Shown: in pieces, positions 8,789 to 17,230 of the stretch
Layout of the letters: each line of letters starts with the position of its first letter
How positions within the stretch are numbered: the first letter of the stretch is position 1
DNA from: Citrifermentans bemidjiense Bem
GTDB taxonomy: Bacteria; Desulfobacterota; Desulfuromonadia; Geobacterales; Geobacteraceae
DNA length: 64,000 bases
Assembly: GCF_000020725.1 (NCBI RefSeq)
Contig: NC_011146.1
Location: 4,468,001-4,532,000, forward strand
Reading direction: 5' to 3'
Position numbers and translations under genes: made by a program
The notes under the pieces: model-generated
Database searches by the model: none
What the model saw: only the letters and a program-made list of their open reading frames with translations
Told to the model about the DNA's origin: nothing

Positions 8789-10192
8789 TTACGGGGTGGC
8801 CGATCCCTCCCCGTAGACGAGTTTCTTTTTCTTCAACTTCTCTATCAGCGTGGTCCGCTTCAGGTTGAGGAGCTCGGCCGCTTCCTTCTTGTTGCCGCCG
8901 CTTTTCTCCAACGCCTGGAGGATCAGACGGTTCTCGAATTCCTCGACGGCGCTGTTGAGGCAGAAACCGTCGTCGGGTAGCGTCATCGGCTCGCCATGCA
9001 GCACCGTCGTGGTCCGGCTGCCGCGGTACTTCTCCGGAAGGTCGTGGATGCTGATGACGCCGGTCGTTTTGATGATCACCAGCCGCTCGACCAGGTTCTC
9101 CAGCTCCCGCACGTTACCGGGCCAGTCGTAGTTGCTGAGTATCTCCATTACCTGCTTGTCAAAACCTTGAACCTTGCGCTGCTTGCTCCGGTTGAACTTC
9201 TCCAGGAAGCTGTTCAGAAGCAGCGGCACGTCGGAACCCCGCTCCCGCAAAGGGGGGAGCATGATCGGAATCACGGAGAGGCGGTAGTACAGGTCCTCCC
9301 TGAACTCCTTAGACGCCACCATGTGGTCCAGATTCTGGTTGGTGGCAGCGATGATCCTGACGTCGACCTTCTTGGAACGGGTCGATCCTACCGGCTCAAG
9401 CTCGCGGCTTTGCAGCACGCGCAAAAGCTTCACCTGCAGGTTCGCCTTCATGTCGCCGATCTCGTCCAGGAACAGCGTCCCCTTGTCCGCCATCTCGAAG
9501 CGGCCGATGCGCGAGGCGACGGCGCCGGTGAAGGAGCCCTTCACGTGGCCGAAAAGCTCGCTCTCCAAAAGCTCATCGGGAATGGCCGCACAGTTGAGCG
9601 CCACGAAGTTCTTGTCCGAACGGTTGGATAGGTCGTGTATGGCCCGGGCCACCAGCTCCTTCCCTGTACCGGACTCCCCCTGGATCAGGACGGTGGAATC
9701 GGAAGTGGCGACCTTCTCTATCATCTCGAAGAGCGAGAGCATCTTTTCGCTCTCCCCGATGATGTTGTTCAAGAGGGCCCTGTTCTTTATGCACGGTTTG
9801 GACCGAAAACTCTTGCTCTGCAGAGCCTGGTGCTCGAGACCCCTCTTCACGTGGGTCTCCAGCTCCTCCAGGTTGAACGGCTTTTCCAGATAGAAAAAAG
9901 CCCCTGCCTTCAGGAGATTGGCGGTCATCTCGAAGTTGGCAAAGGCGCTGTAGGCTATGGTGACTATGTCCGGGCGTATCGACTTTAGTTGCTTGATGAA
10001 CTCCAGTCCGTTGACCCGAGGCATCATGATGTCGGTTATCACCATCTGGACTTCGTGGAGTTCGATCTTTTGCAGGGCGTCCTGCCCATCGAAGGCTTGG
10101 TAGACCTGGTACCCCTTGTAGCTCAGGAAGGCGGCTACGAAGTCGCGGGTCTTCTTGTCGTCGTCTGCGATCAGTATTTTCGGCGTTTCCAT
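8789..10192 (-). CDS. Sigma-54-dependent response regulator (NtrC family)
   Basis: 467 residues in three parts: a receiver domain (about 1-120; acidic pocket DDD at 10-12, phosphorylation site D54 in ITDIMMP), an AAA+ domain (about 150-385; Walker A GESGTGKE, Walker B-like GTLFLDEIGD), and a C-terminal Fis-type helix-turn-helix (about 425-460). The sigma-54 contact loop reads GSFTGA rather than the usual GAFTGA. It is divergent from the chemotaxis operon and 14 bases upstream of the transglycosylase gene on the same strand. No histidine kinase gene adjoins it. Confidence 0.9.
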   Translation of the reverse strand: METPKILIADDDKKTRDFVAAFLSYKGYQVYQAFDGQDALQKIELHEVQMVITDIMMPRVNGLEFIKQLKSIRPDIVTIAYSAFANFEMTANLLKAGAFFYLEKPFNLEELETHVKRGLEHQALQSKSFRSKPCIKNRALLNNIIGESEKMLSLFEMIEKVATSDSTVLIQGESGTGKELVARAIHDLSNRSDKNFVALNCAAIPDELLESELFGHVKGSFTGAVASRIGRFEMADKGTLFLDEIGDMKANLQVKLLRVLQSRELEPVGSTRSKKVDVRIIAATNQNLDHMVASKEFREDLYYRLSVIPIMLPPLRERGSDVPLLLNSFLEKFNRSKQRKVQGFDKQVMEILSNYDWPGNVRELENLVERLVIIKTTGVISIHDLPEKYRGSRTTTVLHGEPMTLPDDGFCLNSAVEEFENRLILQALEKSGGNKKEAAELLNLKRTTLIEKLKKKKLVYGEGSATP

Positions 10193-10515
10193 CGTTTCCC
10201 CGATTTCGGTTAAAGTTGCTCAGAATCAAGCCGATACAAAAACGGTGTTGATCGGAACTATAGCGGGATATTTCCCCAATGTCAATTAAATGACTTGCCG
10301 GCGACGGCCTCCGGTGTCAATTATTTGCACTTGACCCCGCAAGGGCGCCTTCCTCAGTCGCTCACCGCCCCGAAGCCCCTGTTTGTGCGGGGGAGGCGCC
10401 AGCAGCGCAAGAGAGAAAAAAATATTCAACCTTTGGTTCAGCATACCGAATAGGAAACTAATGCGGCGGGAGCCTGGCTTCCGCCGCCTATGATTTCACC
10501 GCACAGGGAGGGTCC
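10193..10515 (+). promoter_or_regulatory. Intergenic region with structured che leader
   Basis: This 323-base gap holds the sigma-28 promoter described separately and then about 270 bases of leader before cheW. Two possible stems are visible: GGCGCCTTCC near 10346 with GGGGAGGCGCC near 10390, and GCGGCGGG near 10463 with TTCCGCCGC near 10478. A run of A (GAGAGAAAAAAAT) lies between them. The RBS GGGAGGGTCC precedes the ATG at 10516. I see no known riboswitch here. Confidence 0.45.
10211..10237 (+). promoter_or_regulatory. Sigma-28 (FliA) flagellar promoter for the che operon
   Basis: TAAAGTTG at 10211-10218, an 11-base spacer, and GCCGATAC at 10230-10237. The FliA consensus is TAAAGTTT-N11-GCCGATAA, so 14 of 16 bases match, with the correct spacing. 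It points toward cheW. Established knowledge: FliA drives late flagellar and chemotaxis genes. No search against a weight matrix was run. Confidence 0.75.
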
Positions 10516-11013
10516 ATGGAGACCGCACTCACGAAGGTTAAAAGCGAGGAATATGGGGGTGAGCTGATCCAGTTGGTGAGCTTCAACCTCGAAAAAGAGG
10601 AGTACGGCATCAACGTCCTGATGGTGCGGGAGATCATACGCATGCTTAACATCACCCGCGTCCCCAACACCCCGCACTACGTGGAAGGGGTGATCAACCT
10701 GCGCGGCAAGGTGATCCCTATCATCAACCTGCGCAAGAAGTTCGATCTGGTGGACTCGGAATACGACAAAAGAACCCGGATCATGGTCATGGAGGTAGTC
10801 GGCGAGCTGATGGGATTCATCGTCGACGAGGTCTCCGAGGTGATCCGTATCTCCGAAAAGGAGATCCAGCCCCCGCCCCCGGCGGTTTCCAGCGGCATCG
10901 AGCAGGAATGCATGGCCGGGGTCATCAACCAGGCCGACCGGCTACTCGTTCTGCTCGACTTGGAGCGGATGTTCTCCGCCGACGAGCGCAGGCTGTTCAG
11001 CAACGTAGGTTAA
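10516..11013 (+). CDS. cheW: Chemotaxis coupling protein CheW
   Basis: A 165-residue single CheW domain of two small beta barrels. Family signatures are visible: LVSFNLEKEEYGINVLMVREI near the start, VEGVINLRGKVIPIINLRKKF in the middle and GVINQADRLLVLLDLERM near the end. It links chemoreceptors to the CheA kinase at the cell pole. First gene of the operon, 42 bases before cheA. The start is set by the GGGAGGGTCC ribosome site. Confidence 0.95.
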   Translation: METALTKVKSEEYGGELIQLVSFNLEKEEYGINVLMVREIIRMLNITRVPNTPHYVEGVINLRGKVIPIINLRKKFDLVDSEYDKRTRIMVMEVVGELMGFIVDEVSEVIRISEKEIQPPPPAVSSGIEQECMAGVINQADRLLVLLDLERMFSADERRLFSNVG

Positions 11014-11055
11014 GGTACCAACAGGGGAAAGCCTTCCCCCTTCCCGGAGCGCATC

Positions 11056-12867
11056 ATGGCTATAGACTGCGAAGATCAGGAGCTACTCGAAGGTTTCCTT
11101 GCGGAAACCACGGAACTCCTCGAAAAACTTGACGACGACCTGATCACCTTGGAGAAGAGCCCGGACGACGCCGAACTGATGAATCGGATCTTCCGCTCCA
11201 TCCACACGGTCAAAGGGGCCTCCAGCTTCCTCGGGTTCGACATGCTGGTCAAAGTGACTCACAAGACCGAGGATGTGCTGAACCGCCTGAGAAAGGGGGA
11301 GCTCTTCCTCAACCCAGAGATCATGGACGTGATCCTGGAGGCGGTCGACCTGGTGAAGACACTGGTGGCCGACATCAAGGGAGGGGATATCGTCGAGAGG
11401 GACCTCGAGGGGACCATCTCCAAGCTGATTCCGTTTCTCTCCGAGAACGCGACCGAAGCTACGGTGCTCGCCCCTACCTCGGCTCCCAAGGAGGAGAAGG
11501 TCGCGACGCCTCCTCCCCCCGAGTCAGCCGCGGATGCAGAAGCGAAAGCAGCCGGTGAGAAGGAGAGCGCACCCGCCGATACCGGTGCGCCCACAACGGC
11601 AGCCGCGGCGCCGGTGGCGCAGCCCAAGCCTCAGCCGGTCAAGGAGCCGCAAAAGCCTGCCCCCAAAGGGGAGGAGCTGGCCGACAACTCCACCGTGCGC
11701 GTCGACGTGAAGCGCCTGGACGACCTGATGAACCAGGTCGGCGAGCTGGTGCTCGAGCGCAACCGGATGATCCAGCTGCACAGCGACTACCAGACGGGTC
11801 TCGACCCCACCGGCTTCGGCGATGATTTCGGGAAACTCTCCAAGAGGCTCAACTTCGTCACCTCCGAGCTGCAGATGCAGGTTCTCAAGATGCGGATGCT
11901 GCCGGTGGAGAAGGTCTTCAAGAAGTTCCCGCGCATCGTCAGGAATCTGGCGCGCGACCTCGGCAAGGAAGTGGACTTGGTCATCATCGGCGAGGAGACC
12001 GAACTCGACCGCTCCGTCGTCGACGAGATCGGGGACCCCTTGATCCACCTGATCCGCAACGCCCTGGACCACGGCCTGGAAACTCCGGACCAGCGCCTTT
12101 CCGCCGGCAAGGACCGCACCGGCACCGTGGTCCTCTCCGCCGCCCACGAGGGGAACCAGATCGTCATCAGCATCAAGGACGACGGCCGGGGCATAGACCC
12201 CGAGCGGATCTCGAAGAAGGCGCTGGAGAAGGGGCTCGTCACCGAGGAACAGCTCGCTTCCATGGGGAACCGCGAGATCCTCGACCTCCTCTTCCTCCCG
12301 GGCTTCTCGACCAAGGAGCAGACCACCGACCTCTCCGGCCGCGGCGTCGGCATGGACGTGGTGCGCACCAACATCAGGAAGTTAAACGGCATCATCGAGA
12401 TCAAAAACGACGTCGGGCACGGCACCGAGTTCATACTGAAGCTCCCGCTCACCCTGGCCATCATCCAGTCCCTGCTGGTGGAGGTGGAGAAGGAGGTCTA
12501 CTCCATACCGCTTGCGTCGGTCATCGAGACCATGCGGGTGAGCAAGAGCGAGTTCCACATGATCGGCGGACAGGAAGTGCTCAAATTGAGGGACTCGGTG
12601 CTCCCGCTCCTGCGGCTGCAACAGACCTTCAGCTGCCAGGAGGTCTACACCGATCGCGACACCTGCTACGTGGTCATAGTCGGCGTAGCCGAGAAGCGCA
12701 TCGGCCTCATCGTCACCAGGCTCCTGGGGCAGCAGGAGGTCGCCATCAAGTCGCTGGGCAAGTTCCTGGCCAATCTTCCTGGCATCGGCGGTTCAACCAT
12801 CATGGGCGACGGGCGGGTGGCACTGATCGTGGATCCGATCGGTCTGATCGGGGGCGGGGCAGCCTGA
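11056..12867 (+). CDS. cheA: Chemotaxis histidine kinase CheA
   Basis: 603 residues. An Hpt domain (about 1-105) carries the phosphorylated H50 in RSIHTVKGASSF. A long Ala/Pro/Lys linker (about 125-215) replaces a clear CheY-binding P2 domain. A dimerisation helix pair follows (about 220-285), then an ATP-binding domain with HLIRNALDHGLE (N box), DDGRGID (G1) and SGRGVGMDVV (G2). A C-terminal CheW-like domain (about 450-595) completes it. It phosphorylates CheB and a CheY that is not in this window. The apparent lack of P2 is worth noting; some CheA proteins work without it. Confidence 0.95.
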   Translation: MAIDCEDQELLEGFLAETTELLEKLDDDLITLEKSPDDAELMNRIFRSIHTVKGASSFLGFDMLVKVTHKTEDVLNRLRKGELFLNPEIMDVILEAVDLVKTLVADIKGGDIVERDLEGTISKLIPFLSENATEATVLAPTSAPKEEKVATPPPPESAADAEAKAAGEKESAPADTGAPTTAAAAPVAQPKPQPVKEPQKPAPKGEELADNSTVRVDVKRLDDLMNQVGELVLERNRMIQLHSDYQTGLDPTGFGDDFGKLSKRLNFVTSELQMQVLKMRMLPVEKVFKKFPRIVRNLARDLGKEVDLVIIGEETELDRSVVDEIGDPLIHLIRNALDHGLETPDQRLSAGKDRTGTVVLSAAHEGNQIVISIKDDGRGIDPERISKKALEKGLVTEEQLASMGNREILDLLFLPGFSTKEQTTDLSGRGVGMDVVRTNIRKLNGIIEIKNDVGHGTEFILKLPLTLAIIQSLLVEVEKEVYSIPLASVIETMRVSKSEFHMIGGQEVLKLRDSVLPLLRLQQTFSCQEVYTDRDTCYVVIVGVAEKRIGLIVTRLLGQQEVAIKSLGKFLANLPGIGGSTIMGDGRVALIVDPIGLIGGGAA

Positions 12868-12877
12868 GGGGAAGATA

Positions 12878-13750
12878 ATGGCATTAGACATGAAACCATT
12901 CGACGCGAAAGCGGCCCCGAAGATCAACGAAAAGGACTTCGAGCAGCTTCGGGACTATATATATAACGTCTGCGGCATCTACTTCCACAGCAGCAAGAAG
13001 TACTTCCTTGAGAGCCGGCTGGCCCGGAGGATGGAAGCTACCGGCTGCAAGAGCCACGGCGATTACTACCAGTACGTGCGCGGCGCCGCTACCGGCAGGA
13101 CCGAGCTCACCAAGCTTTTGGACGAGATCACCACCAACGAGACCTGCTTCTTCAGGAACATGCCGCAGCTGACCGCGCTGGAGAACAAGTTCCTCCCGGA
13201 GATCGTCGCGGCCAAGGGAAAGATCGGCTTCAAGAAGCTCCGCATCTGGAGCGCCGGCTCCTCCTCGGGGGAAGAGGCCTACACCATGGCCATGATCTTC
13301 CTCGAGAAAAGGGCCACGCTGCTCAAGGACTGGATCATCGAGATCGTCGGCACCGACATCAACGAGACGGTGCTGGCCCAGGCCAAGGAAGGGGTCTACA
13401 ACAGCTACTCGGTGCGCAACACCCCCGACTATTACCTGAAGAAGTACTTCAAGGAGGAGGCGCCCGGAAAGTTCCTGCTCTCCCCCGAGGTGAAAAAGCT
13501 CGCCACCTTCAGCCAGCTGAACCTTTACGACGACAACAAGATGCTCTTCATGAAGAGCTTCGATTTCATATTCTGCGCCAACGTGCTGATTTACTTCGAC
13601 ACCTCGTCCAAGAGCAAGGTGGTCCAGCATTTCTACAACAACCTGCAGCCTTACGGCTATTTCTTCGTGGGGCAGTCCGAGTCGCTGCACGGGGTGAACG
13701 ACAAATTCAGGACCGTACACTTCCCCGGCGGGTTCACCTACAACAAGTGA
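12878..13750 (+). CDS. cheR: Chemoreceptor methyltransferase CheR
   Basis: 290 residues. The N-terminal helical domain (about 15-85; YFLESRLARRME) is followed by a SAM-dependent methyltransferase fold with the binding loop RIWSAGSSSGEEAYTMAM, the adenine-site acidic residue in GTDINETVL, and FDFIFCANVLIYFD. It methylates glutamates on chemoreceptors with S-adenosylmethionine, opposing CheB. It starts 10 bases after cheA and overlaps the HDOD gene by four bases (ATGA-type), so expression is coupled. Confidence 0.95.
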   Translation: MALDMKPFDAKAAPKINEKDFEQLRDYIYNVCGIYFHSSKKYFLESRLARRMEATGCKSHGDYYQYVRGAATGRTELTKLLDEITTNETCFFRNMPQLTALENKFLPEIVAAKGKIGFKKLRIWSAGSSSGEEAYTMAMIFLEKRATLLKDWIIEIVGTDINETVLAQAKEGVYNSYSVRNTPDYYLKKYFKEEAPGKFLLSPEVKKLATFSQLNLYDDNKMLFMKSFDFIFCANVLIYFDTSSKSKVVQHFYNNLQPYGYFFVGQSESLHGVNDKFRTVHFPGGFTYNK

Positions 13751-14658
13751 GGATGAGTATGGAAAGAGCAGCCATGATGCAGACTGCTGAAGAGATGGTG
13801 GAGAGCTTCGTCGACCTCCCCACCATTCCGCAGGTAGCCACCCGGGTCATCGAACTCCTGGACCGCCCCGGCGTTGAACTGGACGAGGTGGCCGACATGA
13901 TCCTGGCCGACCAGGTCCTCGCGGCCCGCGTCATCAAGATGGTCAACTCGCCGCTTTACAAGCCGGCGCACGAGATAAAGTCCGTCAAAAGGGCCCTGAT
14001 CTACCTGGGTTTCCGTCACATCCGCGAGCTTGCCTTCACCTGCTCCTTCGTCGACGTCTTCGAGGGGCGAGACGGCGTCTTCGACATCAAGAGCTTCTGG
14101 GAGCACTCCTTCGGCGTCGGGGTGGTGTCGAAGATCATCGCGCAGCGGGTGCGCTATCCCGACACGGAGAAGGCCTATCTCGTCGGTATCGTGCACGACA
14201 TAGGCGAGGTGTTCCTCTCCTACTACCGCCAGGACGCCTTCCGCGCCCTGCTCGATTCGGTGCAGGGGCAGTCGTTCCGCCTGGTGGAGAAGGAGGCCGA
14301 GTTTCTGGGGACTTCCCACAACGAGGTCGGCCTCTGCATCGCCAAGAAATGGAACTTCCCCGCGGATTACCGCGAGGTGATCGCATTGCACCATGCCCCC
14401 GAGGAGGCGGTCATCGATCCCACCCTTTGCGCCATAGTGAACCTGGCAGACCTCTTCTGCTCGGTACGTCAGCTCGACTACGGCGGGACCTCGCGGGTTT
14501 CCTTCAACCTCGCAGATGAAAAAGCCTGGGCCATACTCAAGGGTTACGCCCCACACCTGGCAGACCTCGATGTCGAGCGCTTCTGCTACGAACTGGACGA
14601 CCGGGTTCCCGAGATTCAGGACATGGTGAAATCGATCTTCCAGGGGATAGGAGCTTAG
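13747..14658 (+). CDS. HDOD-domain protein in the chemotaxis operon
   Basis: 303 residues with an HDOD domain over about 20-225: LPTIPQVATRVIELL at the start, ILADQVLAARVIKMVNS, then VGIVHDIGEVFL and later IALHHAPEEA. HDOD proteins resemble HD hydrolases but usually lack full catalytic metal sites; they act in signalling and, in some bacteria, in chemotaxis regulation. Here an HD pair (HDIGE) is partly kept. Sandwiched between cheR and cheB, it is very likely part of the same pathway. An alternative start is the ATG at 13753. Confidence 0.85.
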   Translation: MRMSMERAAMMQTAEEMVESFVDLPTIPQVATRVIELLDRPGVELDEVADMILADQVLAARVIKMVNSPLYKPAHEIKSVKRALIYLGFRHIRELAFTCSFVDVFEGRDGVFDIKSFWEHSFGVGVVSKIIAQRVRYPDTEKAYLVGIVHDIGEVFLSYYRQDAFRALLDSVQGQSFRLVEKEAEFLGTSHNEVGLCIAKKWNFPADYREVIALHHAPEEAVIDPTLCAIVNLADLFCSVRQLDYGGTSRVSFNLADEKAWAILKGYAPHLADLDVERFCYELDDRVPEIQDMVKSIFQGIGA

Positions 14659-14666
14659 GAGCTATC

Positions 14667-15743
14667 ATGATTCCCGACGGCCGGAACAAATTGAGGGTAC
14701 TCATCGTCGACGACTCCTCCTTCATGCGCATGGCGATCCGCGGCATTCTCGCCAAGGCGCCGGGGATAGAAGTGGTCGGAATCGCAGCGGACGGTTTGGA
14801 AGGGGTGGACAAGGCGCTGGCGCTGAAGCCCGACCTGATCACCATGGACGTGGAGATGCCCCGAATGGACGGCATCGCTGCCCTGAAGCAGATCATGGCC
14901 AAGCAGCCGACCCGGGTGCTTATGGTCTCAACGCTCACCAGCGAGGGGGCGCGCGCCACCTTCGAGGCGCTGGAGGCAGGCGCCATCGACTACGTCCCCA
15001 AAAACGTGAGCGACTGCAAGGATGCCCAGGCTGTCTTCCAGGCGGCGCTACTCGCCAAGGTTCAGGAGGCTGCCCTTTCCGCCCCCCCGAAAAAAGCCGG
15101 GATAGGCGCAGCTGCCCCGAGATTGGTGCAGCCGCCCCAGGTCCGTCCTTCTCACTTTGCGAACCGCCGCATCGGCTGTGTCGGCATCGGCGCCTCCACC
15201 GGCGGCCCGGTCGCGCTCCAGGAGGTGCTCTCGCGCGTACCGGTCAACTTCCCGCACGGCATCGTGGTCGCCATTCACATGCCCAAGGCCTTCACCGGCC
15301 CCTATGCGGACAGGCTGAACGCCAAGTGCTCCCTTTCCATCAGGGAGGCGGCCAACGGCGACGTGGTGAAGGGGGGCGAGGTGTTGATCGCGCCGGGGGG
15401 GCAGCACACCACCTTGGTGCGCCAAGGGAGCAACATCGTGGTACGCATCGCTCCCAGCGCCGATTTCCCGCAGTACGTCTATATTCCCAGCGTGGACCAG
15501 ATGCTGACCTCGCTCTGCGACGCCAGCAACGGCTCGATGCTGGGGGTGATACTGACCGGAATGGGGAACGACGGGTTCAAGGGGATGAAGCACCTGAAGG
15601 AGAAGGGAGGCCTTACCCTGGTGCAGAACGAGGCGACCTCCACCATCTACGGCATGCCGCGGGCCTGCATCGAGGGGAGCGTCGCCGACCTGGTGCTGCC
15701 GTTGGACCAGATCGGGATCGAGATAGGAAAGATGATCGGCTGA
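14667..15743 (+). CDS. cheB: Chemotaxis methylesterase/response regulator CheB
   Basis: 358 residues. The receiver domain (about 8-125) has the acceptor D61 in LITMDVEMPRMDG and is followed by a linker and an esterase domain (about 165-355). The catalytic Ser177 lies in GIGASTGGP; His and Asp partners are expected in VVAIHMP and TGMGNDG. It demethylates and deamidates receptor glutamates when phosphorylated by CheA. Last gene of the operon, eight bases after the HDOD gene. No cheY, cheD or receptor gene is present in this cluster. Confidence 0.95.
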   Translation: MIPDGRNKLRVLIVDDSSFMRMAIRGILAKAPGIEVVGIAADGLEGVDKALALKPDLITMDVEMPRMDGIAALKQIMAKQPTRVLMVSTLTSEGARATFEALEAGAIDYVPKNVSDCKDAQAVFQAALLAKVQEAALSAPPKKAGIGAAAPRLVQPPQVRPSHFANRRIGCVGIGASTGGPVALQEVLSRVPVNFPHGIVVAIHMPKAFTGPYADRLNAKCSLSIREAANGDVVKGGEVLIAPGGQHTTLVRQGSNIVVRIAPSADFPQYVYIPSVDQMLTSLCDASNGSMLGVILTGMGNDGFKGMKHLKEKGGLTLVQNEATSTIYGMPRACIEGSVADLVLPLDQIGIEIGKMIG

Positions 15744-15763
15744 GGCGGCGCCTAGCGCCGCCC
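15743..15763. terminator. Hairpin between cheB and the convergent unknown gene
   Basis: GGCGGCGC and GCGCCGCC pair around a short CTA loop directly at the cheB stop. There is no T-run, so it may be a weak or factor-assisted stop for both directions. It overlaps the last codons of the minus-strand gene. Confidence 0.4.
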
Positions 15764-16102
15764 TCGCACCAAGAGGCCGCGCTCCGCAGCCTCCACGCTG
15801 CAGCGCGAGAAACCCTCGCGCTTCAAGCGGAATAGGATGAAAGGCGCAGCCGGCGCCAGGCACTCCGGAAAGAAGAGCCGCAACTCCCCCCCCTCGTCAA
15901 GAAAACGCCCCATCCCCCCCCTGATCTGCAGCGGTTCGCACTCCCGCGCCTCCCCCGCAGCTCCCGGCTCCGACGCCCCACCCTGCGAAGGAAGCAGCGC
16001 CAGAAAGGCCAGTTGCAGCGTGCGCCAGATCCGTAGCGGCAGCAACCGCAGGCGCGCCGCTAGGGGCGCGTCCAGCTTGGCACGGATCTCTTCGTGTTTC
16101 AC
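15752..16102 (-). CDS. Unknown 116-residue protein
   Basis: Not recognised. The protein is rich in Ala, Leu and Arg, has an amphipathic helical N-terminus (EEIRAKLDAPLAARLRLLPL), a Gly/Ala-rich middle and a beta-like C-terminus (LRLFFPE, FILFRLKREGF). No signal peptide or clear membrane span. It follows the aspartic protease gene on the same strand after an 18-base gap and the two may be cotranscribed. The codon pattern is GC-rich as in its neighbours, which supports it being real. Confidence 0.5.
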   Translation of the reverse strand: MKHEEIRAKLDAPLAARLRLLPLRIWRTLQLAFLALLPSQGGASEPGAAGEARECEPLQIRGGMGRFLDEGGELRLFFPECLAPAAPFILFRLKREGFSRCSVEAAERGLLVRGRR

Positions 16103-16120
16103 ATCTCCCTCCTTTGCGTA

Positions 16121-17137
16121 TCAAAACCAGCGGATCAGCTGGCGCTCCATGTCGATCTGGTGCGGGTGCTTACCCAGGAAGTCCATGCCGAGCAGACCGT
16201 CGTGCTCCCCGCCGCCGCTGAACGGTATCACCTCCAGCTCCATCGAGGGATGGGCAAAGGGACCGACCGTCAGAAGATCCACCTTGCCGATCCAGGACCT
16301 GACCAGCCTGCCATCTGCAACCTCGGCCACAGAGGTTCGGGCGGATCGCAGATCGAGCGGGAGCCTCCTTAAAACCTCCTCGTGCACAACGCTCCTGGTG
16401 GCGCCGGTATCAACAACCAGTTCGACCACTACCGATACCCCGCCCTGTTTCAGGGTTACCGGAACCAGCAATTGGCCGCTCACCACGCGGATGGGGGTTA
16501 CCTGCTCCCCGCGGGCAGGGGGCGCCGGCGCGGGAGCCGCTGCCTCCTTCTGGACCAGCGGTTCGCTCTGCTCGGTCGGGGGAGGCGCGTCTGCGCTTCG
16601 CTGCGGCGGCGGGGTTGGCGGCTTGCCCGGTGCCTCGGCAGGGGCCGGGCTTCTGAGCGCAGCGGCGGGGCTCGGTTTACCCGCTCCAGCTCGGGTGGGG
16701 CTCCCATACTCTAAGAGGTAGCAGGCAATGCTGCCGACCGTACAGACGGCTGCGCACCAAGCTGCAATCCGCCTGGCCCCACCTGCCTTCTCCCTGGCCA
16801 CCGTCCTCGACTTGGCAACCAGTTCCTGGGCGTACACCGAAAGTTTCTTCTTCAAGAGGGGGTCGGCGCACCCTTCGGCCAGCTCGGACAAGACGGCGAT
16901 GCCCCCCTCCCCTCCTCCCCGAACCAGCGGAATGGCGATGGAGCTCACCAGGTCCAGGACCGCATCGCGCGCCCGCTGGTACTCCTGCGATTTCCTCGGC
17001 ATGCCGAGCTCCGCAAGCGCAGTCCGGCTCACCTCGTAAAGCGCCGCTATTAGAAGCGCCTCTCGCGCCAGCGGATCCACCGCCTCCTGCAACTCCAGCG
17101 CAACCCTTTCCTTCATCTTGGCACACAGGCGATCCAT
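16121..17137 (-). CDS. Membrane-anchored retropepsin-like aspartic protease
   Basis: 338 residues. The N-terminal part (1-115) is helical and charged. One membrane span lies at about 123-143, then a Pro/Ala-rich linker (150-210), then a retroviral-type aspartyl protease domain. The catalytic motif DTGA is at 243-246 and a second family motif, GLLGMDFLG, lies near residue 318. One motif per chain means it must dimerise to be active. The protease domain should be in the periplasm if the N-terminus is inside. Substrate unknown. Confidence 0.75.
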   Translation of the reverse strand: MDRLCAKMKERVALELQEAVDPLAREALLIAALYEVSRTALAELGMPRKSQEYQRARDAVLDLVSSIAIPLVRGGGEGGIAVLSELAEGCADPLLKKKLSVYAQELVAKSRTVAREKAGGARRIAAWCAAVCTVGSIACYLLEYGSPTRAGAGKPSPAAALRSPAPAEAPGKPPTPPPQRSADAPPPTEQSEPLVQKEAAAPAPAPPARGEQVTPIRVVSGQLLVPVTLKQGGVSVVVELVVDTGATRSVVHEEVLRRLPLDLRSARTSVAEVADGRLVRSWIGKVDLLTVGPFAHPSMELEVIPFSGGGEHDGLLGMDFLGKHPHQIDMERQLIRWF

Positions 17138-17230
17138 GAATGCACCCCCAAGACAGCTGATGCGAAGGTACTAACAGCGCGTTCCGCGGGTCAGAGATGG
17201 TTGCGGGGACACGGCCTTGCCGGGCGCAGA

